Source of the DNA: Emcibacter sp. | GTDB taxonomy: Bacteria; Pseudomonadota; Alphaproteobacteria; Sphingomonadales; Emcibacteraceae | Direction: 5' to 3' | Assembly (NCBI GenBank): GCA_021647465.1 | Contig: JAKIUQ010000002.1 | Span: forward strand, 186,001 to 250,000 | DNA length: 64,000 nt | Part shown: in pieces, positions 25,034-33,176 of the stretch | Numbering within the stretch: position 1 is the first letter of the stretch | Layout of the letters: every line of letters starts with the position of its first letter | Position numbers and translations under genes: made by a program | Notes under the pieces: model-generated | Told to the model about the DNA's origin: nothing | Seen by the model: only the letters and a program-made list of their open reading frames with translations | Databases searched by the model: none

Positions 25034-25873
25034 ATGTCAGATTCACATGCACCAGAACATGATTATCATCTCGTAGACCCAAGCCCATGGCCTATAGTCT
25101 GTGCCGTTGGCGCTTTTCTTATGGCCGTTGGTGCTGTTAAATATATGCACGAACTGCCGTTATTGGCGAGTATGCCCGGATCATACAGCGTGGTATTTTA
25201 TATTGGCACCTTCGTTGTTTTGTTTGGGGCCTATAGCTGGTGGGCAGATGTGATCAAAGAGGGCGAACATGAGGGGCATCATAGCCCGATCGTGCAGCTT
25301 GGACTGCGGTATGGTATGTTCCTGTTTATTATATCAGAGGTCATGTTCTTTGTGGCATGGTTCTGGGCCTATTTCAATGCCAGTATCTTTCCCACAGAAG
25401 CCATCGGCGCCGTTTGGCCGCCTCAGGATATTCAAACGCTTGATCCCTGGCATTTGCCGCTCGTTAATACGCTTGTTTTGCTCACGTCCGGGACAACAGT
25501 GACATGGGCGCATCATGCGTTGCAGGAAGGCGACCGTAAAACATTCATCAATATGTTGATCTTTACGATTCTGCTTGGGGCCGCCTTTACGGGTATCCAG
25601 ATTTATGAATATTCTATTGCAACCTTTGCTTTTGACGCGAATATCTATAGTTCCACATTCTATATGGCAACAGGTTTCCACGGGGCGCATGTTCTGATCG
25701 GAACTATTTTCCTTATGGTATGCTTGCTTCGCGGACTGAAAGGGCATTTCACACCTAAGCATCATTTTGGTTTTGAAGCCGCCGCTTGGTATTGGCATTT
25801 CGTTGATGTTGTCTGGCTGGTATTATTCGTCAGCATCTATGTGGGCGGCGCAGGGATTGTCGGGGCGCATTAG
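25034..25873 (+). CDS. coxC: cytochrome c oxidase subunit III
   Basis: Subunit III has no metal centre; it stabilises subunit I and supports rapid proton uptake. The 279 residues form seven helices. The N-terminus HDYHLVDPSPWP, the EVMFFVAWFWAYFNAS block, NTLVLLTSGTTVTWAHHAL and the final FHGAHVLIGTIFL and WYWHFVDVVWLVLF blocks are the conserved COX3 signature. An AAGGAATCAAA stretch precedes the ATG. It follows ctaG after about 90 bases and precedes a DUF983 gene by 11 bases, the normal alphaproteobacterial order. Confidence 0.97.
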   Translation: MSDSHAPEHDYHLVDPSPWPIVCAVGAFLMAVGAVKYMHELPLLASMPGSYSVVFYIGTFVVLFGAYSWWADVIKEGEHEGHHSPIVQLGLRYGMFLFIISEVMFFVAWFWAYFNASIFPTEAIGAVWPPQDIQTLDPWHLPLVNTLVLLTSGTTVTWAHHALQEGDRKTFINMLIFTILLGAAFTGIQIYEYSIATFAFDANIYSSTFYMATGFHGAHVLIGTIFLMVCLLRGLKGHFTPKHHFGFEAAAWYWHFVDVVWLVLFVSIYVGGAGIVGAH

Positions 25874-25884
25874 CCGGATAATTG

Positions 25885-26262
25885 GTGGAAAATATATCTG
25901 AAAATAAAACAGTCTCGCCCCTTCGGGCGGGGCTGTTGTGCGTTTGCCCAAAATGCGGGGTTGGAAAATTATATACCGGTTTTCTGACCTTCAAAGACAA
26001 ATGTCCGAATTGTGAACTGGATTATGGTATTTTTGATGCGGGTGATGGCCCCGCGCCGTTTATCGTTATGTGTCTCGGGCTTCTTATTGTTGGTCTTGCG
26101 CTTATCGTAGAGGTGAAATTCCAGCCCCCGTTTTGGCTGCATTTTTTACTTTGGTTCCCGTCTATTGTTGGGGGCTCATTATTGTTGATGCGTCCGGCCA
26201 AAGCGCTTATGGTGGCGCTGCAATATCATTTCAAGGCAGAGGAAGGTAAGCTCGATCAATAA
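25885..26262 (+). CDS. DUF983 membrane protein in the oxidase operon
   Basis: This 125-residue protein of the DUF983 family begins with a zinc-ribbon-like pair of CxxC motifs (VCPKCGVGKL and KCPNCELDYG, about residues 15-45). Two membrane helices follow (about 56-72 and 78-100). The family is found beside coxC and surf1 in alphaproteobacteria and is suspected of a role in oxidase assembly, but no function is established. The start is either GTG at 25885, chosen for its 7-base spacing from a GGA, or the TTG at 25882. Its stop overlaps the region where the SURF1 N-terminus must begin. Confidence 0.85.
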   Translation: MENISENKTVSPLRAGLLCVCPKCGVGKLYTGFLTFKDKCPNCELDYGIFDAGDGPAPFIVMCLGLLIVGLALIVEVKFQPPFWLHFLLWFPSIVGGSLLLMRPAKALMVALQYHFKAEEGKLDQ

Positions 26263-26296
26263 GTATCAATTCAGGCCGCGTTTCTGGCCAACCATC

Positions 26297-26983
26297 ATGA
26301 CCATTCCCCTATTGATCATTCTATGCCTGCTGGGTAATTGGCAGGTGGAAAGACTTAATTGGAAATTGGATCTTATCGAGAAACTGGAAACGCGTTATGG
26401 CCTGCCGCCCGTTACGCTGCCAGCCACAGTGGAAGACCCGGATGACTGGGTTTACCGGCATGTGATGGTAACGGGGCGTTTTTTGCATATGCGGGAAATG
26501 CCGCTTTATAATGCTGGCCCGGCGGGGAAGCCGGGTTATGATCTCTTCACGCCCTTGATGCTTAAAGACAACAGTGGCATTGTCATTATTAATCGGGGCT
26601 GGGTGCCGGAACGTCTGAAAGAACAGATGTCCCGGCCTGAAACGATTAATTCCGAAGAGGTTCAAGTCACAGGACTTCTGCGCAAAAGCTGGCAAAAGGA
26701 ACGTTTCGCGCCGGAAAATGATATTGAGCATAATCTGTGGTTTTATGCAGACTTGAACGCCATGGCAAAAGCGCAGCATATGACGGAATATTTCCCGATG
26801 TTTCTCTATGCGGATAAGGCCTCTAATGAAGGGGAATACCCCATTGGGGAGCGCAGCCAGTTGAATATTGTTAATAATCATCTGGATTATGCCATGACGT
26901 GGTATGGCTTGGCGATTGTATTGCTGGTTATTTACGTCATGTTCAATGTACGCCGGCGGGAAGAGGATCAAAGTCAGTTCTGA
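26297..26983 (+). CDS. surf1: SURF1-family oxidase assembly protein (start uncertain)
   Basis: SURF1 helps insert heme A into subunit I. It has two membrane helices, one at each end (ILCLLGNWQ near the start and YGLAIVLLVIYVMF at the end), around a periplasmic domain with PLYNAGPAGKPGYDLFTPL and VIINRGWVPE. From the first ATG it has 228 residues. The family's N-terminal FRPRFWPT motif, however, is encoded in frame just upstream of this ATG (about 26270-26293), so the true start is probably earlier. The only plausible codon with a good AGGAAGG site is an ATC at 26255. The gene overlaps or abuts the DUF983 stop. Confidence 0.88.
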   Translation: MTIPLLIILCLLGNWQVERLNWKLDLIEKLETRYGLPPVTLPATVEDPDDWVYRHVMVTGRFLHMREMPLYNAGPAGKPGYDLFTPLMLKDNSGIVIINRGWVPERLKEQMSRPETINSEEVQVTGLLRKSWQKERFAPENDIEHNLWFYADLNAMAKAQHMTEYFPMFLYADKASNEGEYPIGERSQLNIVNNHLDYAMTWYGLAIVLLVIYVMFNVRRREEDQSQF

Positions 26984-27079
26984 CTTGCATCATCAAGACA
27001 AACTGATAGGATTTGCCACCGAATTTAAAATGATTCGAAACAGATGTCGATTATGCGCCACACATAAGAGGTTTTTAGA

Positions 27080-28471
27080 GTGAAATACGTCAGTAGCCGC
27101 GGCCAAGCCCCGGAACTTGGATTTGAAGATGTTCTGCTTACCGGACTTGCCCGTGACGGCGGCCTGTATCTGCCGGCGACAATGCCTCAGTTGAGCCATG
27201 ACGACATTCGATCATTTCGCGGCATGTCCTATCAGGATGTGGCTTTTCGGGTGATGAAGCCATTTGTCTGCGGGGGCAGTATCAGCGAAGATGATTTCGC
27301 AGAAATAATTTCAAAAGCCTATAGCACATTTCGTCATAAGGCGGTGGTACCCTTGGCGCAACTGGATCATAACGCGTGGATTCTGGAATTATTCCATGGC
27401 CCGACGTTGGCTTTTAAAGATGTGGCTTTGCAGCTTCTGGGTCATTTATTTGATCATGTCTTAACCAGACAAGGCCGTAAGGTCACCATTGTGGGCGCCA
27501 CCTCCGGTGATACCGGCTCTGCGGCCATTGAATGTATTCGCGACCGCGCCTGCGCCGAGATTTTCATGCTTCACCCCAAGGGCCGGGTATCAGACGTACA
27601 GCGCAAGCAGATGACCACCGTTTTGTCGCCTAATGTCTATAATCTGGCGGTTGATGGAAATTTTGATGATTGTCAGGCCATGGTCAAGGCCTTGTTTAAT
27701 GACCTTGCCTTTCGGGACGAGATTACGTTATCGGCGGTCAATAGTATCAACTGGGCCCGTGTCATGGCGCAGATTGTCTATTATTTCACCTCTGCCGTGG
27801 CTCTTGGTGCGCCGGATCGTGAAATATCTTATTCGGTACCAACGGGTAATTTCGGGGATATTTATGCGGGTTATATGGCACAGCAGATGGGGCTGCCGAT
27901 CAAGCAATTGATTGTTGCCACGAACCGTAATGATATATTGACCCGTGCCTTGACGACGGGCGATTATACCGTTGGCACCGTAAGCCCCACCATCAGCCCG
28001 AGTATGGATATTCAAGTCTCCAGTAATTTCGAACGCCTGCTTTATAATCTCTATGACGGGCAAGGCGATGAAGTACGTCGTTTGATGGAGGGCTTGAGCC
28101 AGTCGGCCAGCTTTACCATCGACCCGGTAGAATTACGCAAAGCGCAGAATATTTTTGAGGCCTTGCAGGTGAGCGAAAAAGAAACCGAGGCCACCATCAA
28201 AACTGTCTTTAACCAGTCTGCCATGACAATAGACCCCCATACGGCCGTTGGCGTTAAGGCGGCATCAATGAAGAATGCCGATAAGGCAACCCCCATGGTG
28301 ATGTTAAGCACAGCCCATCCGGCAAAATTCCCCGAGGCGGTGGAAAAACTGACCGGTCAGCACCCACAATTGCCCGCTCATATGGCTGATTTATTTGAAC
28401 GGCCGGAAAAATATGATCATCTTGACCATGATCTTGATGCCTTGAAATCCTATATTCGGAAAAATTTATGA
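27080..28471 (+). CDS. thrC: threonine synthase
   Basis: ThrC converts O-phosphohomoserine to threonine with PLP. The 463-residue protein is the long (fungal/proteobacterial) type. The PLP lysine is K113 in GPTLAFKDVALQ, and the phosphate-binding VGATSGDTGSAAIE and the VPTGNFGDIYAGY block are intact. The start is a GTG at 27080 with AGAGG 9 bases upstream. It follows surf1 after about 100 bases and overlaps the M16 peptidase gene by the 4-base ATGA, giving a coupled pair. The cox-surf1-thrC-M16 order is widespread in alphaproteobacteria, although the products are functionally unrelated. Confidence 0.97.
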   Translation: MKYVSSRGQAPELGFEDVLLTGLARDGGLYLPATMPQLSHDDIRSFRGMSYQDVAFRVMKPFVCGGSISEDDFAEIISKAYSTFRHKAVVPLAQLDHNAWILELFHGPTLAFKDVALQLLGHLFDHVLTRQGRKVTIVGATSGDTGSAAIECIRDRACAEIFMLHPKGRVSDVQRKQMTTVLSPNVYNLAVDGNFDDCQAMVKALFNDLAFRDEITLSAVNSINWARVMAQIVYYFTSAVALGAPDREISYSVPTGNFGDIYAGYMAQQMGLPIKQLIVATNRNDILTRALTTGDYTVGTVSPTISPSMDIQVSSNFERLLYNLYDGQGDEVRRLMEGLSQSASFTIDPVELRKAQNIFEALQVSEKETEATIKTVFNQSAMTIDPHTAVGVKAASMKNADKATPMVMLSTAHPAKFPEAVEKLTGQHPQLPAHMADLFERPEKYDHLDHDLDALKSYIRKNL

Positions 28472-29724
28472 CGGTGGATGTCACCACTCTTGATAATGGT
28501 CTGCGGATTGTGACCGACATTATGCCGCATGTGGAAACCGCGACGGTTGGTGTCTGGACTGATGTGGGCAGCCGCCACGAGCAGCCCCATCAAAATGGCC
28601 TGTCACATATGCTGGAACATATGGCCTTTAAAGGGACAAAAACCAGGTCCGCCCGTGATATCGCCGAAGCGGTCGAGGATGTGGGCGGCTACCTCAATGC
28701 CTATACGTCCCGCGAGCATACCACTTATTATACGAGGCTTCTGAAAGAAGACTTGCCGCTTGGGTTAAATGTTCTGGCGGATATATTGCAGAATTCCATC
28801 TTTGATGACCAAGAGCTTGCGCGTGAGCGCGGCGTGATCATTCAGGAAATCGGCCAGGCCAATGATACGCCCGATGATATTGTTTTTGATTATTTTCAGG
28901 AAGCCGCCTTTCCCGATCAATCTGTTGGTCGGCCAATTTTAGGCACCATAGATCTGGTCAATGGTTTTAACCGGGATGAGCTGGCCGGCTATATGTCCGA
29001 CCATTATAAGGCACAGCAAATGGTTGTGGTCGCGTCCGGTAATTTTAACAAGGACGACTTTATTGCCCAAGTCGGTGCCTTATTCACGAACCTTGGTCCT
29101 GCGCGGCATATGGAAAGTGAAAAAGCCACCTATCACGGCGGGGTAAATCTGGACGAGCGCGATTTGGAACAGGTTAATCTGCTTATTGGATTTGAAGGCG
29201 TTCCTTTTAAAGACCCTGATTTTTATGCGGCGCAGATCATGTCAATGATTTTAGGCGGCGGCATGTCATCGCGGCTTTTTCAAGAGGTGCGCGAGAAGCG
29301 GGGTCTGGTCTATTCCATCTATAATTTCATGCAATCCTATGTGGACGGCGGCAGTTTTGCCATTCATGCGGGTACCGGCCCGGATCAGGTCAAAGAATTA
29401 ATCCCTGTGGTTGCCGAAGAAATGCATAAATTATCCCGGTTTGTTTCCATGGAGGAAATCCTGCGCGCCCGCGCCCAAATGCGGGCCGGATTGATGATGT
29501 CACTGGAAAGCACCACCAGCCGCATGGAACAATTGGGCCGGCAGATGATGATTTTCGGACGGCCTGTTCCTCATTCCGAGATTATGGAGCAGATCAATCA
29601 GGTCGATGACGTCGCCGTCATGCGCTATGTGGACCGGATTCTTGACCAAAATAAACTCTCCCTCGCCGCCGTAGGCCCCCTTGGGTCTTTAGAAGACTAC
29701 GATAAGATTGCCGCCCGCTTTTAA
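28468..29724 (+). CDS. M16 family zinc peptidase (MPP-like)
   Basis: The 418-residue protein is a pitrilysin-family peptidase close to the mitochondrial processing peptidase beta subunit. The inverted zinc motif HMLEH is at residues 47-51, with GLSHMLEHMAFKGT around it, and the distal glutamate lies in ERGVIIQEIGQ. The second half contains the glycine-rich MILGGGMSSRLFQEVREKRG loop (given in full) that positions substrate. Its natural substrate in bacteria is not known. It shares the ATGA overlap with thrC and is followed by copy B of the interspersed repeat. Confidence 0.93.
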   Translation: MTVDVTTLDNGLRIVTDIMPHVETATVGVWTDVGSRHEQPHQNGLSHMLEHMAFKGTKTRSARDIAEAVEDVGGYLNAYTSREHTTYYTRLLKEDLPLGLNVLADILQNSIFDDQELARERGVIIQEIGQANDTPDDIVFDYFQEAAFPDQSVGRPILGTIDLVNGFNRDELAGYMSDHYKAQQMVVVASGNFNKDDFIAQVGALFTNLGPARHMESEKATYHGGVNLDERDLEQVNLLIGFEGVPFKDPDFYAAQIMSMILGGGMSSRLFQEVREKRGLVYSIYNFMQSYVDGGSFAIHAGTGPDQVKELIPVVAEEMHKLSRFVSMEEILRARAQMRAGLMMSLESTTSRMEQLGRQMMIFGRPVPHSEIMEQINQVDDVAVMRYVDRILDQNKLSLAAVGPLGSLEDYDKIAARF

Positions 29725-29738
29725 GGGACGCCAAACTC

Positions 29739-29822
29739 TGTCATTCCGGACGTGATCCGGAATCCATTTGTCCGTTACGAAAAATGTTTCAAGCATGGAC
29801 CCTGAACTAAATTCAAGGTGAC
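29739..29822. repeat. interspersed two-hairpin repeat, copy B
   Basis: This is the second copy of the element at 18429-18511. The outer parts differ while keeping pairing: the first stem is TCCGGA-cgtga-TCCGGA where copy A has TCTGAA/TTCAGA. The second stem is weaker (CCTGAA/TTCAAGG). It lies between the convergent M16 peptidase and mutY genes. Confidence 0.85.
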
Positions 29823-29866
29823 AGGAAGTTTGGGGTTAGCCTTCCTCAAACATTGGTAAATCTTCC

Positions 29867-30970
29867 CTATAAATCAAGCACCGGTTCTTTGAGGTGGTTG
29901 ATGATTTTTAACATAATGGTTGGCAGGGCGAGGTCGTCTATTTGACCGAAGGGGAACCAGTTGCCTTCCTGAAGGTCAATCATGTCCAATAATTCGAGTC
30001 GGATGACTTTTATTTCCAGATGAAAATGGGTGAAGCTGTGGCGCACCATTCCGGGCGTTTCTTTCCAATTGGCAATGATCGGGATTTGCGGCATGGGCAC
30101 CGCATCCCAATCCGGCGTCTCCAGCCAGTCCGAAGACGGCACCTCCATCATACCGCCGAGCAAACCGTTCTCAGGCCGCTTACAGAGCCAAAGATGCCCA
30201 TTATATTCTGCCCAGAAAGCATAGCCACGTCTTGTCGGCTTTGCTTTCCTGGGTTTGCGGGCAGGCAATTGGTCGGCAATGCTAAGCGCGTTGGCGGCGC
30301 AGTTTTCTTCCCAAGGGCATCGGCCCGCGCATTTTAAAATTCTGGGGCCGCAAATATCCGCGCCCAGATCCATGACCGCCTGCGCATAATCGCCGGCGCG
30401 CTTGGCTGGTGTCAGGCGTTCGGCCCATTGTTTTAACTCGGGCTTGGCTTCGGGCAGGGGGGTGGTCACATTAAACATGCGCGCCATGACCCGTTCAATA
30501 TTGCCGTCCATAACAGCCGCCTGCCGGCCAAAGGCAATGGCCGCAATCGCCGCCGCTGTATAGGGGCCAATACCGGGCAATTGCAGTAATGTTTCCTCAT
30601 TATCGGGGAAAACACCGTGCAAGTCATATGTGATATATTGGGCACATTTATGAAGATTGCGCGCGCGGGCATAATAACCAAGTCCGGCCCATTGGCTTAA
30701 CAGCTGATCTAATTCTGCTTTTGCCAGATCTTCTATGGTGGGCCATTTACGCAGAAATTTCTCATAATAGGGGATGACCGTTACCACAGTTGTTTGTTGC
30801 AGCATAATCTCACTGAGCCATACGTGATAAGGGTTTGGGGTCTTTGCGCTGCCGGGGCTGACCCGCCAGGGCAATTCCCGGGCATGCACATCATACCAAT
30901 TCAGCAATAAGTCGCTGAGCTCGCTTGTGTCTTGTGGGCGCTGAATATGTGAAGGGGGTGCCGTATCCAT
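29867..30970 (-). CDS. mutY: A/G-specific adenine DNA glycosylase MutY
   Basis: MutY removes adenine mispaired with 8-oxoguanine. The 367-residue protein has the catalytic glutamate E54 in WLSEIMLQQTTV and the helix-hairpin-helix LPGIGPYTAAAIAAIAFG. The catalytic aspartate is in VMDGNIERVMARMF. The iron-sulfur cysteines follow in ICGPRILKCAGRCPWEENC, and a Nudix-like domain recognises 8-oxoG (about 250-360). The cluster spacing reads Cx6Cx3Cx5C, one residue longer than the usual Cx6Cx2Cx5C. It is divergent from the DUF721-dsbA-smc cluster, as in many alphaproteobacteria. Confidence 0.96.
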   Translation of the reverse strand: MDTAPPSHIQRPQDTSELSDLLLNWYDVHARELPWRVSPGSAKTPNPYHVWLSEIMLQQTTVVTVIPYYEKFLRKWPTIEDLAKAELDQLLSQWAGLGYYARARNLHKCAQYITYDLHGVFPDNEETLLQLPGIGPYTAAAIAAIAFGRQAAVMDGNIERVMARMFNVTTPLPEAKPELKQWAERLTPAKRAGDYAQAVMDLGADICGPRILKCAGRCPWEENCAANALSIADQLPARKPRKAKPTRRGYAFWAEYNGHLWLCKRPENGLLGGMMEVPSSDWLETPDWDAVPMPQIPIIANWKETPGMVRHSFTHFHLEIKVIRLELLDMIDLQEGNWFPFGQIDDLALPTIMLKIINHLKEPVLDL

Positions 30971-31131
30971 AAGCCTGTGATGTTATAAAAAGACGCGACT
31001 ATACATGACTTGCCTCATGAATCCAAGAGCGTGAAATCCAAGGCCGTGATTTTCGGATGTGCTTTCCGGGCGTCACACCATATTTTTGTCATATTACTGT
31101 ATATCCTGTTTGAAATAGGTATATTGAGCAT

Positions 31132-31674
31132 ATGACAAACAAAGGCACATATAAAATGAAAGCCGTTGCCGATGTGGCGCGCCGCGTCAGCAACAGGGCC
31201 TTTCGCCGTTATGGCTTTTCTCAGCGAGAGATTGTCTCCCGCTGGCCGGATATCGTCGGCCCGGCATTGGCAGATTGCAGCCTGCCGGAACGATTGACCT
31301 TTTCGCGGGACGAGACGCGCGGCGGCAGCTTGTATATCAGAATTCAGGGCAGCATGGCACCGGAATTACAGCATTTTGAACCGATAATCATCGAACGGAT
31401 CAATTCTTATTATGGCTATCAGGCCGTGGCGCGGATGATTTATCGTCACGGCCCCGTGCCCACCCGTACGCGAAAAATCAAAAGATTGCCGCCCAGTTTA
31501 ACTGATTCTCAGGCAAAAGATTTAAAATCCCGATTGGAAGGGGTGACAAATCCTGATTTATATAAGGCGCTTTATCGATTAGGCCGCGAAGTGGTTTCGC
31601 TCAAAAAACCGGAGAAAACAAAGCGCCGCCGCCATTTTGCCCGTAGGGGAAAGGGCAGCCATATGCCGGAATGA
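31132..31674 (+). CDS. DUF721/DciA-like protein
   Basis: The 180-residue protein has the DUF721 core (VSRWPDIVGPALADCSLPERL near 35-55, then a strand GSLYIRIQGSMAPELQHF and an INSYYGYQAVARMIYRH helix). DciA, a member of this superfamily, loads the replicative helicase in bacteria lacking DnaC; that role is inferred here, not shown. A basic C-terminal tail (KKPEKTKRRRHFARRGKG) would suit nucleic-acid binding. It stands between divergent mutY and the DsbA-like pair, a conserved alphaproteobacterial arrangement. Confidence 0.85.
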   Translation: MTNKGTYKMKAVADVARRVSNRAFRRYGFSQREIVSRWPDIVGPALADCSLPERLTFSRDETRGGSLYIRIQGSMAPELQHFEPIIIERINSYYGYQAVARMIYRHGPVPTRTRKIKRLPPSLTDSQAKDLKSRLEGVTNPDLYKALYRLGREVVSLKKPEKTKRRRHFARRGKGSHMPE

Positions 31675-31739
31675 AGATTCTTTCCTTGATTTCCCCCCCG
31701 TTTAATTTTTATACTCAACATACAACATATTGTGGAACA

Positions 31740-32393
31740 ATGATGATCAAACAACTATATAAACGAATATCGCTCATTTTTATTTTATTAATGGCCCTGA
31801 CAATTTCGGCGGCAAATGCCGAAAGTGATTTTTTAAATTATGACATGGTTATAGGTGATAAGAATGCGCCGATCGAGATCATTGAATATGCCTCGACCAC
31901 TTGTCCCCACTGCGCCACTTTTCACAAAGATGTCTTGCCGCAGCTGAAAAAGAAATATATCGAAACCGGAAAAGTGAAAATCATTTTCCGCAATTATGTT
32001 TTCAGTAATCCGTTTGATGCTTTCGCCGCCTCTTTAAACCGCTGCGTATCAGAAAAGAAATTTTTCCCGTTGCTTGGGCTTTATTTCAAGCGTCAGCAAA
32101 AATGGGTGAAATATAAAGAATTTAACGAATTGAAACCTTATGGCAAATTTGCGGCCCTTGGTTTTGCCAAAGGTGAGGCCATTAAAATTGCCAAGGTTTC
32201 CGGCATGAAAGAGGTTGATGCCTTCAAATGTCTGGCCCGCGAAGATATATTGAAATATCTTATGGACGGCAATAAGCTCGCGCAGGAAAAATATGATGTT
32301 CAAAGTACGCCTGCGATTATTGTCAATGGTAAAAAACTGGACGCCTATGATTTTGATACCATTGAAAAAGCTATTCTGGCAGTGAGTGAATAA
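31740..32393 (+). CDS. DsbA-family thioredoxin-fold protein (paralogue 1)
   Basis: This is a periplasmic thiol oxidoreductase of the DsbA/DSBA_2 thioredoxin-fold type. From the ATG at 31740 it has 217 residues with a clear signal peptide (SLIFILLMALTISAANA). The redox motif is CPHC in STTCPHCATFHKDVLP and the cis-proline is in STPAIIVNGKKLD. The open frame begins at 31671, but those 23 extra residues do not resemble the family. A GGA lies 3 or 6 bases before two consecutive ATGs (31740 and 31743). It is 3 bases from its paralogue downstream. Confidence 0.9.
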   Translation: MMIKQLYKRISLIFILLMALTISAANAESDFLNYDMVIGDKNAPIEIIEYASTTCPHCATFHKDVLPQLKKKYIETGKVKIIFRNYVFSNPFDAFAASLNRCVSEKKFFPLLGLYFKRQQKWVKYKEFNELKPYGKFAALGFAKGEAIKIAKVSGMKEVDAFKCLAREDILKYLMDGNKLAQEKYDVQSTPAIIVNGKKLDAYDFDTIEKAILAVSE

Positions 32394-32396
32394 AAT

Positions 32397-33158
32397 ATGG
32401 CTCAAATATTGACAAAGAAAATCGCCTTTTTGATTGCGGCTCTCGTGATCGGGGGCGGTGCTTTGATGGTCGGCCTGATTATGCAGCCCCAAGAACAAGC
32501 CAATGCCAATGCGCAGGTTGAAACCGGTGGGCAAGTTGAAAATCCGGCTGTTTCAGGGGCGGCAGAGAAGGCGTCTTTTCTTAATTATGACATGGTTATG
32601 GGCGATAAGAATGCGCCCATAGAAATTATTGAATATGCGGCCATATCCTGTTCTCATTGCGCGCATTTTCATGCCGATGTCCTGCCGGAATTGAAGGAAA
32701 AATATATTGATACCGGCAAGGTAAAACTTGTGTATCGTAATTTTATTTTTGACAATCCCTTCGATGTTTTTGCCTCCACATTGACAAGATGCACAACAGA
32801 GAAAAATTTCTTTCCGATGGTTAAAACTTATTTTGATTTTCAGAAGGTTTGGAATAACCATCAGGAACTGCAACGCATATATGAGGCTGACGGCCGCGAA
32901 GCCGCCATAAAATACGCCCAAAGCGAAGTGGCAAAAACCGGCAAAATGTCCGGCATGAGCTTGGATGAGGCGCAGAAATGTTTTGATAATGACGGTGTGA
33001 TTGATTATCTGCTGAAAATCCGGCAGGAAGCCGTCGAAAAATATCAGGTGAACAGCACGCCAACCTTGATCATCAACGGCAAAAAAATTGAGGGACATCA
33101 TTTTGAAGATCTCGAAAAAGCCATTGCTGAAGCCAATATTGCGGGTGAAAATAAATAA
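32397..33158 (+). CDS. DsbA-family thioredoxin-fold protein (paralogue 2)
   Basis: The 253-residue product is closely similar to its upstream neighbour: both have FLNYDMV(M/I)GDKNAPIEI-type starts after the export region. It differs in the redox motif (CSHC instead of CPHC) and in having an uncleaved-looking N-terminal membrane anchor (KKIAFLIAALVIGGGALMVGLIM) followed by a Q/A/E-rich linker of about 30 residues. The cis-proline lies in STPTLIINGKK. It follows paralogue 1 by 3 bases and precedes smc by 18. The pair probably arose by tandem duplication and may have split roles (soluble versus membrane-tethered). Confidence 0.9.
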   Translation: MAQILTKKIAFLIAALVIGGGALMVGLIMQPQEQANANAQVETGGQVENPAVSGAAEKASFLNYDMVMGDKNAPIEIIEYAAISCSHCAHFHADVLPELKEKYIDTGKVKLVYRNFIFDNPFDVFASTLTRCTTEKNFFPMVKTYFDFQKVWNNHQELQRIYEADGREAAIKYAQSEVAKTGKMSGMSLDEAQKCFDNDGVIDYLLKIRQEAVEKYQVNSTPTLIINGKKIEGHHFEDLEKAIAEANIAGENK

Positions 33159-33176
33159 ACAGGAAAAGAGGGAAAA

